A stretch of 64,000 nt of DNA from Acidobacteria bacterium Ga0077551 (GTDB taxonomy: Bacteria > Pseudomonadota > Alphaproteobacteria > Caulobacterales > Hyphomonadaceae): contig LNFC01000017.1 in NCBI GenBank assembly GCA_001464545.1, positions 1 through 64,000 on the forward strand, written 5' to 3'. The notes under the pieces are model-generated. The model saw only the letters and a list, made by a program, of their open reading frames with translations. It had not been told where the DNA came from and ran no database searches. Of the stretch, positions 26,683 to 36,711 are shown piece after piece. Each line of letters starts with the position of its first letter. The stretch's first letter is position 1. Position numbers and translations under genes: made by a program.

Positions 26683-27932
26683 TGAACGCGGGCGTCACAC
26701 GGCGCGGCCTCCTCGCAGGCGCAAGCGCTCTTTCCGCGGCAGGCTGCGCGGGCTTTTCCGCCGCCGGCCCTCCATCGGCGGCGCTGGACCGCATCCGCGC
26801 GCTGGTGGAGGCGGGCGACGTTCCAGCGGCGGGTCTCGTGGTGCGGCGCGAGGGGCGGATTGTCTTTTCCTTTGCCGCCGGCCTCGCGCAGGGCGCCGGC
26901 GGGGAAGTCGCGCCGGTCCTTTTCAACGCCGATACGATGATGCGGATTGCTTCGGTGTCCAAGATGGCAGTCGCGCTCGCCGCCCACCGTCTCTCTGTAG
27001 CCGGAGGGCTGGACATCGACGCCGATGTCTCGGCTGCGTTTGATCCGCCGCTGCGCCATCCGCAGTTTCCGGACGCGCCGGTTACGCTGCGCCAGCTTCT
27101 CAGCCACACGGCCGGCCTGCAGGATCCGGACGTCTACTGGATGGCCGCGCCTGGCCGCACGGAAGGGCTTTTCACGCCTGCCATGTGGCGGCCTGCCGAA
27201 GCGGGGTCGCCGGGTAGTGCGTTCAAATATGCGAACTTCGGCTACGGTCTCGCAGCGCATGTTCTGGAACGCGCGGCCGGTATGCGCCTTGACCTGCTAG
27301 TAGCGCAGTCCGTTTTCCGAGGGGCGGGCCTCGGCTGCGGGTTCAACTGGTCCGGCGTGCCGCGCGCCCAGCGCCAGGCCGGGGCCACGCTGTATGCTTT
27401 CGAGGAGGATCTCTGGCAGCCGCAGGCCGACGGTCCGGCGGTCCTTGCTGGCGAGTCGCCCGCGATCCTGAGCGAGACCGGATTCGACCTTGCCTCTTAT
27501 GTTCCGGGTACGAATGGAACACTGTTCAGTCCGCAAGGCGGCTTGCGCGCGAGTTTGCAGGACATGCTGACGCTCGCGCGGCTGGCAGCCTCCGAACCGG
27601 GGATGACGGACCCTGTCTGGACACATGATCCGGCGAGGGGCGCGGATGATACGGATGCAGGGTATTTTTCAACGTTCACACCGGGCGCGCAGGTTCACCC
27701 CGCAGACGACTCGCCGATCCCCGGACTCAAGCTTCTAGGTCACCACGGCGAAGCTTATGGACTCTACAGCGCGGCCTTTCACGCGCCTGACCTGGATGCG
27801 GAATTCGCCTTTGCGGTCACCGGAACGAAATCCGGCGGCGCGGCGCGCGCAGAGCGCCATCCGGTGGTCGTGAAAGCGACCGAGTCGCTTTGGGAAAGTG
27901 TGGCGGAAATCCTGGGCGCTGGCGCCCTTTAG
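26682..27932 (+). CDS. Class C beta-lactamase / serine hydrolase family protein
   Basis: A 416-residue exported hydrolase. The leader TRRGLLAGASALSAAGC combines a twin-arginine signal with a lipobox (Cys22). The active-site SxxK is SVSK at 91-94, the Tyr motif is YANFGYG (about 185), and LRQLLSHTAGLQDP is a family hallmark. It may be an esterase, DD-peptidase or beta-lactamase; the family name alone does not imply resistance. It is translationally coupled to mutL (TGATG overlap), an unusual pairing. Confidence 0.87.
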   Translation: MNAGVTRRGLLAGASALSAAGCAGFSAAGPPSAALDRIRALVEAGDVPAAGLVVRREGRIVFSFAAGLAQGAGGEVAPVLFNADTMMRIASVSKMAVALAAHRLSVAGGLDIDADVSAAFDPPLRHPQFPDAPVTLRQLLSHTAGLQDPDVYWMAAPGRTEGLFTPAMWRPAEAGSPGSAFKYANFGYGLAAHVLERAAGMRLDLLVAQSVFRGAGLGCGFNWSGVPRAQRQAGATLYAFEEDLWQPQADGPAVLAGESPAILSETGFDLASYVPGTNGTLFSPQGGLRASLQDMLTLARLAASEPGMTDPVWTHDPARGADDTDAGYFSTFTPGAQVHPADDSPIPGLKLLGHHGEAYGLYSAAFHAPDLDAEFAFAVTGTKSGGAARAERHPVVVKATESLWESVAEILGAGAL

Positions 27933-27982
27933 GCCGGACCCAAAAAGTCTCTCTGCCGCGCGCGCAGAAAAGCCGGACCGGA

Positions 27983-28111
27983 TCAGGCCTTCGCCTTCTT
28001 TGCGGTTTTCGGCTTGTCGGCTTTCTTTCTGGTTTCGCGCGTCTTGCGCATCCGGTCCATGCCGCCGCCGGCGACCCATTTGAAGATGCGCCAAGCTTCA
28101 CCGGTGGTCAT
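27983..28111 (-). CDS. Small Lys-rich ORF coupled to the EEP gene (42 aa)
   Basis: The product begins MTTGEAWRIFKWVAGGGMDR and ends in a basic tail (RKKADKPKTAKKAKA, 9 Lys in the last 15 residues or so). Its ATG overlaps the stop of the upstream EEP gene in an ATGA, typical of coupled translation. The first 17 residues could form an amphipathic helix. No family is recognised. The opposite strand carries only non-coding sequence after the beta-lactamase stop, which supports it being a real gene. Confidence 0.6.
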   Translation of the reverse strand: MTTGEAWRIFKWVAGGGMDRMRKTRETRKKADKPKTAKKAKA

Positions 28112-29301
28112 TTTCGGGGCGGGCGCCAGTCTTCCCGTCTTTTCGCGGGAACTTCGGGCGGCTCATCGGCGGCGACGAGTTCCTCTTCGCGCGTCTCCAG
28201 CTGCGCCGGGGCGCCCTTGGATTCGAAGGCGGGGTCGAGATTACCAAGCAGGTGGGCATCGGAAAAATCCACCGCAAGTTCGACCCAAAGCGGCAAGTGG
28301 TCCGACATCTGCCAGGTCAGCCAGCGCTCGGCATAGTATTCCTTGTCCCTGGCCTTGTCCTTCGGGATGCCGTCCGGGCCAAGGTCGCGGTGGCGGGCGG
28401 GCAGGGCAGGCGCGTAGTGATCGTAGTGCTCCGGCTTGAACACCGCTTTCGACCAGTCGAACGCGCCGGACGAGAGGAAGGTCAGTTCATCCGCTTTAGT
28501 CCGGAACGCGATCTGGTCATAATAGTTCGTTCCCAGAAGGTTTGAAGGATACTGTTCCGGCGGCAGCTGGAAGCCGGCCTTCGTCAGCGCCTGCATCGTC
28601 TCGTCGATCGGGTTCTTTATGTTGAAATCGCCGAGCAGGATATAGTTTTCCTTCTCGCGCTCGGCCCGTCCCGCCATTTCCCTCGCGAGGTATTCGATTT
28701 CCTGAACGCGGCGCTGGTAACCATCCGAGCCTTTTGATTCCTCGCCGAAATAGATGTGTACGGTGCAGAGAGAGAACTTGAACCAGCCCGCCTGGAAGCT
28801 GACGAGGAAGGGTGTGCGGGCGAATTGCTGCTCGCCGGGGAGCAGGGCATGTTTGGGCAACACAATCTCGCCGGCGATGTTCCGGAAGCGGACTTTCCGG
28901 CTGTCGTACACGAAGGTCATGCGCTCGCGGTTGCCGGAGCTGCCCACGGTCACGTCCGTTGCAATGAAATCCCACCCCGGCCCCATCAGGCGGATGACAT
29001 CCTTCAGGGGCTGGAGGTCTTCGTTGACTTCCTGCAGCGCGCAGATATCGAAGGCGGAGAGGATTTCGGCGATGTAGTGGAGGCTCTCGCGGCGGCGCGG
29101 GCCGTGGCGGAACTTGTTGTTGTCGAAATCCCGGATGTTCCAGGTGCCGATGATCAGGCTCGCATCCTTCGTGCGGCGCGGCACGCCCTTGGGCGGCGGC
29201 GAGGCGAGCTGGGCGCGCAGGTCGAGCAGCCGGCGCGAGGTCCAGTCGCGCTCGGCGAGCGTAAACAGTCGCTCGTTGCGCAGATCGGTGTACCAGACCA
29301 T
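28108..29301 (-). CDS. Endonuclease/exonuclease/phosphatase (EEP) family protein
   Basis: A 397-residue metal-dependent hydrolase of the DNase I/exonuclease III fold. Catalytic motifs appear in order: IIGTWNIRDFDNN, ICALQEVNEDL, CTVHIYFGEES, LLGDFNIKN (Asp/Asn) and MSDHLPLWVEL (Asp-His). No signal peptide. Substrate may be DNA, phosphoinositide-like or another phosphodiester. I start at MVWYTDLRN, which has GAGGGGA 8 bp upstream; the frame opens 12 codons earlier with TTG. It overlaps the 42-codon ORF by 4 bp. Confidence 0.85.
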   Translation of the reverse strand: MVWYTDLRNERLFTLAERDWTSRRLLDLRAQLASPPPKGVPRRTKDASLIIGTWNIRDFDNNKFRHGPRRRESLHYIAEILSAFDICALQEVNEDLQPLKDVIRLMGPGWDFIATDVTVGSSGNRERMTFVYDSRKVRFRNIAGEIVLPKHALLPGEQQFARTPFLVSFQAGWFKFSLCTVHIYFGEESKGSDGYQRRVQEIEYLAREMAGRAEREKENYILLGDFNIKNPIDETMQALTKAGFQLPPEQYPSNLLGTNYYDQIAFRTKADELTFLSSGAFDWSKAVFKPEHYDHYAPALPARHRDLGPDGIPKDKARDKEYYAERWLTWQMSDHLPLWVELAVDFSDAHLLGNLDPAFESKGAPAQLETREEELVAADEPPEVPAKRREDWRPPRK

Positions 29302-29350
29302 TCGCGTGTCCCCTCGCATTCTGCGATGGGCGATCAATCGTTAAGTTTGG

Positions 29351-29366
29351 TTAGCAGGCCGTTAAC
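29351..29366 (+). promoter_or_regulatory. CtrA-box-like element TTAG-N7-TTAAC
   Basis: TTAG-caggccg-TTAAC matches the CtrA full site (TTAA-N7-TTAAC) at all but one position, including the 7-bp spacer. It lies 50-65 bp upstream of the EEP gene start in the gap after the dehydrogenase gene. Spacing suits a regulatory site for the EEP-small ORF unit. TTAA sequences are scarce in this GC-rich genome, but one mismatch leaves doubt. Confidence 0.4.
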
Positions 29367-29398
29367 GTTTCCCCAAATGCGCCCTGAAAGCAGGGTAT

Positions 29399-30811
29399 TC
29401 AGACACTGACGACACGGCCGGGGTTCATGATGTTGAGGGGGTCAAGCGCGCGCTTGATCGCCCGCATGGCTTCGGTAGCGGCGGGCGGGCGAAGGCGCGC
29501 GAGTTCGTCGCGCTTCAGGCGGCCGACACCGTGCTCGGCGGAGATGGAGCCGCCGAAGGCGGTGACGGTGTCGAACACGGTGCGGGTAACGGCGGCTTCA
29601 TGCGCCTTGAGGACCGGCGCGGCATTGATTGCCGGCTCGACCACGGAATAGTGCAGGTTGCCGTCGCCGACATGGCCGAAGATGACAAAGTCCGCCGACG
29701 GAACATGCGCGCGCACGGCAGCGTTGCACGCCTCGATGAAGGCCGGGATGCGGCTGATGGGAACGGAGATGTCCTGGTTGAGGGCGGTGCCATAGGCGCG
29801 CTTGGAGAGCGGTATCGTTTCGCGGATGTGCCAGAAAGATTTCGCCTGCGTCTCGCTCGCGGCAATCGCGGCATCCTGGACGAGGCCCGCTTCGGCGCCC
29901 GCTGCGAGGGCGGCGGTCAGCAAGGCTTCCGCTTGTTCGGCGCGGGGCTGGGAGATTTCGATCAGCACGCGCCATTCTGCATTGGCGGGCAACGGATCGC
30001 GCGTGCCCGGAATATCGGCGACGACCATCGCGACAGCGTTGGCGGGGATGATCTCGAAGCTTGTGACGGAGTCGCCGGCGTGATCGCGCACCAGGGCGAG
30101 GAGTTTCACCACGTCGTCTGCCGTGGCGACGACGACCCAGCCGGTGGCGCGCTGGACTTTCGGGAACAGCTTGAACGTGGCCGCCGTGATCAGGCCGAGC
30201 GTGCCTTCGGCGCCGGCGAAGAGGTGTTTGAGGTCATAGCCGGTATTGTTCTTGCGCAGGCCGGAGAGACCATCCCAGATCTCGCCGGAAGGAAGCACGA
30301 CTTCAAGGCCGAGAATCAGGTCGCGCATCATGCCATAGCGCAGGACAGCGACGCCGCCGGCATTGGTGGAGATCAGGCCGCCGAGCGTGGCGGTGCCCTG
30401 GGAGCCGAGCGAGAGGGGAAAGAGGCGGTTGGCTTTCTCCGCCGTCTCCTGCGCGGCGACGAGCGTGGCGCCGGCTTCGATGACCATGGAATTGTTGAAC
30501 GGGTCGACCTCGCGCACGGCGGTCATGCGCGTCATCGATATGCAGACTTCGCCGTGGGGCGTGCCGCCATCGACGAGGCCGGTATTACCGCCCTGCGGCG
30601 TGATCGCGACGCGGTGGGCCGCGCAGAGTCTGACGAGGGCGGCGGCCTCGCTGGTGGAGGCGGGGCGGGCGATGAAGGGCGTTTCGCCTTGGTAAGTGCC
30701 GCGCCAGGGGGTCGAGGCGGCCAGCAGTTTTTCCGGATCGTCCGTCCAGCCTTTCGGTCCGAGCAGGTCCTTGGCGTTGACGAGGAAGGCGGGGGGCAAC
30801 AGTGCGGTCAT
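29399..30811 (-). CDS. FAD-binding D-2-hydroxyacid dehydrogenase (GlcD / D-2-hydroxyglutarate dehydrogenase-like)
   Basis: A 470-residue flavoenzyme of the VAO/PCMH type. The FAD domain has ITPQGGNTGLVDGG, SLGSQGTATLGGLISTNAGG and GAEGTLGLITAATFKLFP; the C-terminal half has FGHVGDGNLHYSV, with likely metal-binding His, and SAEHGVGRLKRDELA. Such enzymes oxidise D-lactate, glycolate or D-2-hydroxyglutarate. Its ATG overlaps the stop of the upstream PaiB-like gene by 4 bp. Confidence 0.92.
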   Translation of the reverse strand: MTALLPPAFLVNAKDLLGPKGWTDDPEKLLAASTPWRGTYQGETPFIARPASTSEAAALVRLCAAHRVAITPQGGNTGLVDGGTPHGEVCISMTRMTAVREVDPFNNSMVIEAGATLVAAQETAEKANRLFPLSLGSQGTATLGGLISTNAGGVAVLRYGMMRDLILGLEVVLPSGEIWDGLSGLRKNNTGYDLKHLFAGAEGTLGLITAATFKLFPKVQRATGWVVVATADDVVKLLALVRDHAGDSVTSFEIIPANAVAMVVADIPGTRDPLPANAEWRVLIEISQPRAEQAEALLTAALAAGAEAGLVQDAAIAASETQAKSFWHIRETIPLSKRAYGTALNQDISVPISRIPAFIEACNAAVRAHVPSADFVIFGHVGDGNLHYSVVEPAINAAPVLKAHEAAVTRTVFDTVTAFGGSISAEHGVGRLKRDELARLRPPAATEAMRAIKRALDPLNIMNPGRVVSV

Positions 30812-31419
30812 CCCTGCAGTTTACGCATTTCCTGCGCAATGGCGAGGCCGCCGGCTGTCGCAGAGAGGCCTTCGATCACCCCGTCGCGCGCCGCGCTCGT
30901 CTTGTTCTGGCCGAGTTTCGAGATGCCTTCGAAGCGCATGGGGCGCAGCTCGTAGGCGCGGATGCCGCGCAGCATCATCTCGAAGGCGGCCGGGTCCATC
31001 TTGGCGCGCGTCCAGGGCGGCTTTGGCAGGAGCTGTGCTTCGAAATGGGCGGAGACGTCATCAAGGAAAGCGGTTGCATCGGCGGGCACGGGCATGCCTT
31101 CGGCCTCCACCGAGAGATAGTTCCAGGTCGGCACCTGGTTGGGCACGGGGCCGTACCAGTCCGGCGAGATATAGGCCTCCGGACCTGTGAAGACGATCAG
31201 CGCGGCGGCGCCCGCTTCGAGGCGGCGCGTGACGGCATTGTGCGCCGACAGATGAAACCTCAGCCGCGGCGCGCCGTTTTCGAGCGACGCGAGGACGGGC
31301 GTGTGCGCGACGAGCGGCGCGACTTCGCCGCTGACGCAAACAAGGCCCAGCGGATAGGCGCGGATACGGGCTATCAGGGTTTCCGGATCGGACTCGCGGA
31401 AGAGCGGGGCGGGGTGCAT
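30808..31419 (-). CDS. FMN-binding negative transcriptional regulator family protein (PaiB-like)
   Basis: A 203-residue split-barrel flavoprotein: MHPAPLFRESDPETLIARIRAYPLG at the N-terminus, LRFHLSAHNAVTRRLEAG, the SPDWYGPVPNQVPTWNYLSVEAEG core and LRGIRAYELRPMRFEGISKLGQNK are characteristic of PaiB. Bacillus PaiB was described as a negative regulator of sporulation and protease genes; most homologues probably act as FMN enzymes. It lies 3 bp downstream of xseA on the same strand and overlaps the dehydrogenase gene by 4 bp, so all three may form one operon. Confidence 0.88.
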   Translation of the reverse strand: MHPAPLFRESDPETLIARIRAYPLGLVCVSGEVAPLVAHTPVLASLENGAPRLRFHLSAHNAVTRRLEAGAAALIVFTGPEAYISPDWYGPVPNQVPTWNYLSVEAEGMPVPADATAFLDDVSAHFEAQLLPKPPWTRAKMDPAAFEMMLRGIRAYELRPMRFEGISKLGQNKTSAARDGVIEGLSATAGGLAIAQEMRKLQG

Positions 31420-31422
31420 GGT

Positions 31423-32811
31423 CTAGAACAGGCTGCCCTGCTGGCCGGGCTTGCGCGGCGGGGGTTTTGGCTTGGACGGCTCGGCGCCGAGCGGCTGGGC
31501 GGTGATATCGCCGTCCGCAAAGCTGACCTTGAACTGATCCGTACCTGATGCAATGTCCGCCGAGCGGATCAGTCGGCCTTCGGTATCGCGCACGATCGTG
31601 TAGCCGCGTTTCAGCGTCGCCTGATAGGACAGGGTCTCCAGCATCTTGGCTTCGGTGTTCAGCGCGGCATTGCGTTTCTCGAGGAGGCGCATCAGGGCGG
31701 GACGCGCGCGCACGGCGACATCGCGCAGGCGCTGGCGGCCCTGGCGGATTTCGGATTTCAGCATCGCCGGCGAAAGCTGAAGACGCGAGAGTTTGAGGCG
31801 CGCCTTCTGGGTCAGGGCCAGGGCGGCCTTCGGCAGGTTGGCGCTGGCGAAATCGAGGCGCTGGCGGACGGGCTGCAGCAGCATTTCCGGGCGCGGCAGG
31901 CGCGCGGCGGCGAGCTTGTCACGGCTGCGCGCAAGGGCGCGCGTGAGGGCGCGCTTCAGGCGCTCGCCGCTCTCGCCGGTGGAGAGGAGCAGTTCCATCC
32001 GTACCGGGACGGCCATCTCGGCGGCGCCGGTGGGCGTCGGCGCGCGGCGGTCGGAGACGTAGTCGATCAGCGTCGTGTCGGTCTCGTGGCCGACGGCGGA
32101 GATCAGCGGGATCTCGCTGTCGAACGCGGCGCGCACGACGATTTCCTCGTTGAACGGCCACAGGTCCTCGATCGAGCCGCCGCCGCGGGCGACGATCAGC
32201 ACGTCCGGCCGGTCTGCGCCGGTCATGGCGTTGAAGCCGCGTATGCCGGCGGTGACCTGCGCCGCCGCCTGCTCGCCCTGCACGAGGGCGGGCCAGACGA
32301 TGACGCGAACGGGGAAGCGCTCGCGGATGCGGTGGAGGATGTCGCGGATTACCGCGCCGGTCGGGCTGGTCACCACGCCGATGACGCGCGGCATGTAGGG
32401 GATCGGTTTCTTGTGTTTCGGATCAAACAGGCCCTCGGCGGCGAGCTTCTTCTTGCGCTCTTCGAGCAGCTGCATGAGCGCGCCGGCGCCGGCGGGGCGC
32501 ATGGAGCTGGCGATCAGCTGGTAGGCGGAGCGGCCCTCATAGGTGGAGAGGCGCCCTGTGGCGATGACTTCGAGGCCTTCTTCCGGGCGGAAGGGCAGGC
32601 GCTCGACTTGGCCGCGCCACATGATCGTGTTGAGCACGGCCTTGTCGTCTTTCAGGTCGGCGTACATGTGGCCGGACTTGGCGAGGGTCACCCGGCCGAG
32701 CTCGCCGCGCACGACGACATGGTCATAGTTCGTCTCGATCGTCCGCTTCAGGCTGGCGGCGAGTTCGGAAACGGTAAGTTCGGCCTGGTTGGTGGGGCTT
32801 GAGTCGGACAT
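31423..32811 (-). CDS. xseA: Exodeoxyribonuclease VII large subunit
   Basis: A 462-residue protein. An N-terminal OB-fold (VSELAASLKRTIETNYDHVVVRGELG) is followed by the exonuclease domain with GVVTSPTGAVIRDILHRIRERFP, VLIVARGGGSIEDLWPFNEE and SAVGHETDTTLIDYVSDRRAPTPTGAAEMAVP, then a coiled-coil region. It degrades single-stranded DNA to oligonucleotides with XseB. I start at MSDSSPTNQ, 44 bp from the divergent purD; the frame extends into purD's antisense without homology. xseB is not in the window. Confidence 0.95.
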   Translation of the reverse strand: MSDSSPTNQAELTVSELAASLKRTIETNYDHVVVRGELGRVTLAKSGHMYADLKDDKAVLNTIMWRGQVERLPFRPEEGLEVIATGRLSTYEGRSAYQLIASSMRPAGAGALMQLLEERKKKLAAEGLFDPKHKKPIPYMPRVIGVVTSPTGAVIRDILHRIRERFPVRVIVWPALVQGEQAAAQVTAGIRGFNAMTGADRPDVLIVARGGGSIEDLWPFNEEIVVRAAFDSEIPLISAVGHETDTTLIDYVSDRRAPTPTGAAEMAVPVRMELLLSTGESGERLKRALTRALARSRDKLAAARLPRPEMLLQPVRQRLDFASANLPKAALALTQKARLKLSRLQLSPAMLKSEIRQGRQRLRDVAVRARPALMRLLEKRNAALNTEAKMLETLSYQATLKRGYTIVRDTEGRLIRSADIASGTDQFKVSFADGDITAQPLGAEPSKPKPPPRKPGQQGSLF

Positions 32812-32854
32812 GGGGACTTGATCCCATGCGCGGCGCGGCGCATCAAGCCGCCCC

Positions 32855-34140
<1,286 letters not shown>

Positions 34141-34144
<4 letters not shown>

Positions 34145-35193
34145 GCGTTCGGATCAATCAGGATCTTGATCTCGCTCGGGTTCTTCGCGAGGGAGTCGAA
34201 GGCGGCTTCGGTGTTCGCCAGGGGCTGGCGGCTGGTGATCAGGCGGGCCGCCTTGTCCGGATGCGCCGCGATCATCACAAGGGCGGCGGCGAATTCCTCG
34301 GGGCGGTAGGCGAAGCTGAATTCGAGGGTCAGTTCCCGCAGGATGCCTTCGAGCGGCGTCAGCTTTTCTTCATGCGGGCAGACGCCGGCGACAATGATGT
34401 GGCTGTGCGGCGGGGCGCCCTTGATCACCTGGTCGATCAGGCCCGGCGCGCCGGTACATTCAAACAGGTTGGCGCCGGGCGGCAGGCCGCGGAATTCGCG
34501 CGCCAGCAGCGGCGACATCGTATGCGGCGTGAAGGCGAGATCGTCCCAGTGGGTGAACGGAGAGTCCGTGGCCGGATCAATCACGATGTCGGCGCCCAGC
34601 GCAGCGGCGGCCTTGCGGCGCTCGGGCGAGAAATCGGCAGCGAGGATCGGCCCACGCCCCTGAAGATTGAGCGCGAGGATGACGGCGAGGCCGACGGGGC
34701 CGCAACCGACGACGACATTTGGTCCCTTGTTGCGGCTGGCGAGCCCCGCCGCATGCAGGCCGACCGAGAGCGGCTCCGTCAGCGCTGCCAGATCGTCCGG
34801 CACGTTGTCCGGAATGCGGAAGCTGCGCACTGCGTCGATACAGCAGAGCGTCGCGAGGCCGCCGCCATGGCCGGGGGAGAGGCCGATGGTTTGCGGGCCG
34901 GCATGGTCATGAGTGAAGGGCAGGCCGGTGATCCGGTCGCCGGGTTTGAGTTTCGTCTCGGTGCCGGGCGCAATGCCGACGATCTCGGCGGAGAGCTCAT
35001 GCCCGGGGATGATCACCGGCAGTTGGTCCTGCGGCAGCGTCTCGGCCAGCGCGGCGAGCTGTTTGCGTAGTGAGAGATCACTGCCGCAGATGCCGGTGAA
35101 GATCGGCCGCACCAGCAATTGTCCGGGCGCCGGTGATGGGTCCGGCATGTCGCGGAGGGTGAAGGCTTTGCCCTGCAGTGTGGCGGCGCGCAT
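34141..35193 (-). CDS. Zinc-binding alcohol/sorbitol-type dehydrogenase (MDR family)
   Basis: A 350-residue medium-chain dehydrogenase. Catalytic zinc ligands are in TGICGSDL and PGHELSAEIVG; the Rossmann motif is VVGCGPVGLAVILAL. The region that usually holds the four structural-zinc Cys is replaced by HDHAGPQTIGLSPGHGGG, so structural zinc is probably absent. Start at MRAATLQGK; 16 bp after the SDR stop. It is the last gene of the cupin-SDR-ADH operon; substrate is unknown. Confidence 0.88.
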
Positions 35194-35209
35194 GGTCCGT
35201 ATCCTGATC

Positions 35210-35998
35210 TTAGGTGTTCGGCGGCAACATGAACTGCGCGACTTCCGGCTGGCCGGTATGCGCGGTGGTGCCGCCATCGGCGACGACGATCGAGCCCGTC
35301 ATGTAGGACGCATCATCTGACGCGAGGAAGGCGACGACCTTGGCCATCTCTTCCGGCTGCGCAGCGCGCCCGATTGGGATGCGGCGGATCCAGTCATCCC
35401 TGAGGCCCGGCATCTGGGAGACACCGGCGGTGATGGGCGTATCGACCAAGCCCGGGCAGAGCGCGTTAACGCGGATACCGTCGCGGGCATGGTCCATTGC
35501 GAGCGCGCGGGTGTAGTTGATGACGGCGCCCTTGGCCGCGTTGTAGGCCGCGAAGCGATAGTCGCCGCCCATGCCGGAGATCGAGGCGGTGTTCACGATG
35601 GCGCTGCCCTTCGGCATGTGCGGAATCGCGAAGTGGCAGGCGTAATAGACGCTGTTGAGGTCGACCGCGATGATGTTCTCCCAATCAGCGGGGGCGAGTT
35701 CGACAGAGGTACCGAAGCTGCCGATGCCGGCATTGTTGAACAGGATGTCGATGCGGCCATGGCGGGCGACGGCAGCCGTGATCAGGGCCTCGACCTCGGT
35801 AGCTTTCGACACATCGCACTTCACGGCCATAGCGGAGGGGCCGAGGCTGGCCGCAAGGCTTTTGCCGCCTTCGTCGCCGATGTCAGCGAGCACGACGAGT
35901 GCGCCTTCTTTCGAGAGCAGACGTGCCGTGGCCGCGCCGATGCCGGAGGCCGCGCCGGTGATGACGGCGACCTTGTTCTCGAACCGCTTCGGCGTCAT
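35210..35998 (-). CDS. Short-chain dehydrogenase/reductase (SDR)
   Basis: A 262-residue classical SDR. TGAASGIG is at about 14-21, ADIGDE after the second strand suggests NAD+, NNAGIGSFG at about 89-97, the catalytic Ser in ASISGMGG and Tyr/Lys in YNAAK, then LCPGLVDTPI. Its start overlaps the cupin stop by 4 bp (ATGA), and the ADH follows 16 bp on. Two dehydrogenases plus a cupin under one TetR-type regulator suggest oxidation of an alcohol or terpenoid-like substrate, but this is inference. Confidence 0.92.
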   Translation of the reverse strand: MTPKRFENKVAVITGAASGIGAATARLLSKEGALVVLADIGDEGGKSLAASLGPSAMAVKCDVSKATEVEALITAAVARHGRIDILFNNAGIGSFGTSVELAPADWENIIAVDLNSVYYACHFAIPHMPKGSAIVNTASISGMGGDYRFAAYNAAKGAVINYTRALAMDHARDGIRVNALCPGLVDTPITAGVSQMPGLRDDWIRRIPIGRAAQPEEMAKVVAFLASDDASYMTGSIVVADGGTTAHTGQPEVAQFMLPPNT

Positions 35999-36537
35999 GA
36001 CAGGACGGCGCTCGGTGGGGCGGTCTCGTTCGCCCAGTCGGGCTTGCGCGCCGTGACGGCGGCGGCGATCTTCTCCCAGGCGGGCAGGGACTTGGCGAGG
36101 AAGTTGATGTCGAAGTCCTCCTGCGTGCGGAATTCGAGGACCTCGACGCCCTGCGGGCCGGGCGTATAGCGATACGCCTTGTCCTTGCCGAGGAAGAATC
36201 CGTCGCCCGGACCCAGCGTGTCTGTGCCAAGCTGGAGAGAGCCGGCGACAATATAGTAGAGGCAGTCCGCATTGTGCGTATGCAGAGGAAGTGGGAAGCC
36301 GCTCTTGAACCAGGCATAGGTGAGGCTGAAGCCTGGGCGGGAGAACAGGGTCTTCACGATGTTGCCCTCGGCGAAACCGGCTTCGAGCGCTTTGGTGATG
36401 CCCGCCTGGAATTCCGTGTTCATGCCGGTCACTTCCATATGCGCGGTCTCGTCCAGCGAGGGCGATGTGGCAGTACGAAAAATTTCGTATCCACCCGTGG
36501 CGGCGCGGGTTTCGGCTTCGGTTGCGGTATCACTCAT
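35995..36537 (-). CDS. Cupin domain protein
   Basis: A 180-residue protein with one cupin barrel: the first motif reads FPLPLHTHNADCLYYIVAGSLQLG (metal-binding HTH), the second PGDGFFLGKDKAYRYTPGPQGVEVLEF. It could be a dioxygenase, isomerase or small-molecule sensor. It is the first gene of the cupin-SDR-ADH operon and is divergent from a TetR gene, 174 bp away. Confidence 0.85.
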   Translation of the reverse strand: MSDTATEAETRAATGGYEIFRTATSPSLDETAHMEVTGMNTEFQAGITKALEAGFAEGNIVKTLFSRPGFSLTYAWFKSGFPLPLHTHNADCLYYIVAGSLQLGTDTLGPGDGFFLGKDKAYRYTPGPQGVEVLEFRTQEDFDINFLAKSLPAWEKIAAAVTARKPDWANETAPPSAVLS

Positions 36538-36640
36538 GGGCAGTTCCTCCGGAGTCGCCTGTTGCCTTTGCGGCGGGGCGGGTGCGGAATGCAGCGCGCG
36601 CTCTTTCCGTCTTGATCAGACGCTAGCAGAAACGCAAAAG

Positions 36641-36656
36641 TAGTCAATATTGACTA
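36641..36656. promoter_or_regulatory. Perfect 16-bp palindrome, candidate TetR operator
   Basis: TAGTCAAT-ATTGACTA is a perfect palindrome without spacer in the gap between the cupin gene (start 36537, minus) and the TetR gene (start 36712, plus). Its position, size and symmetry suit the binding site of the adjacent TetR regulator controlling both directions. Confidence 0.7.
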
Positions 36657-36711
36657 ATGCTTCGAAATGGCTTAATTCCCTCTAAGGCACGAAGACAGGT
36701 CAAAGTGTTAC

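Noticed and set aside
26682-27932. Reading the class C beta-lactamase-family gene as an antibiotic-resistance gene
   Set aside because: The family includes many esterases and peptidases; SxxK and YxN alone do not show beta-lactam hydrolysis and no AmpR-type regulator is nearby.
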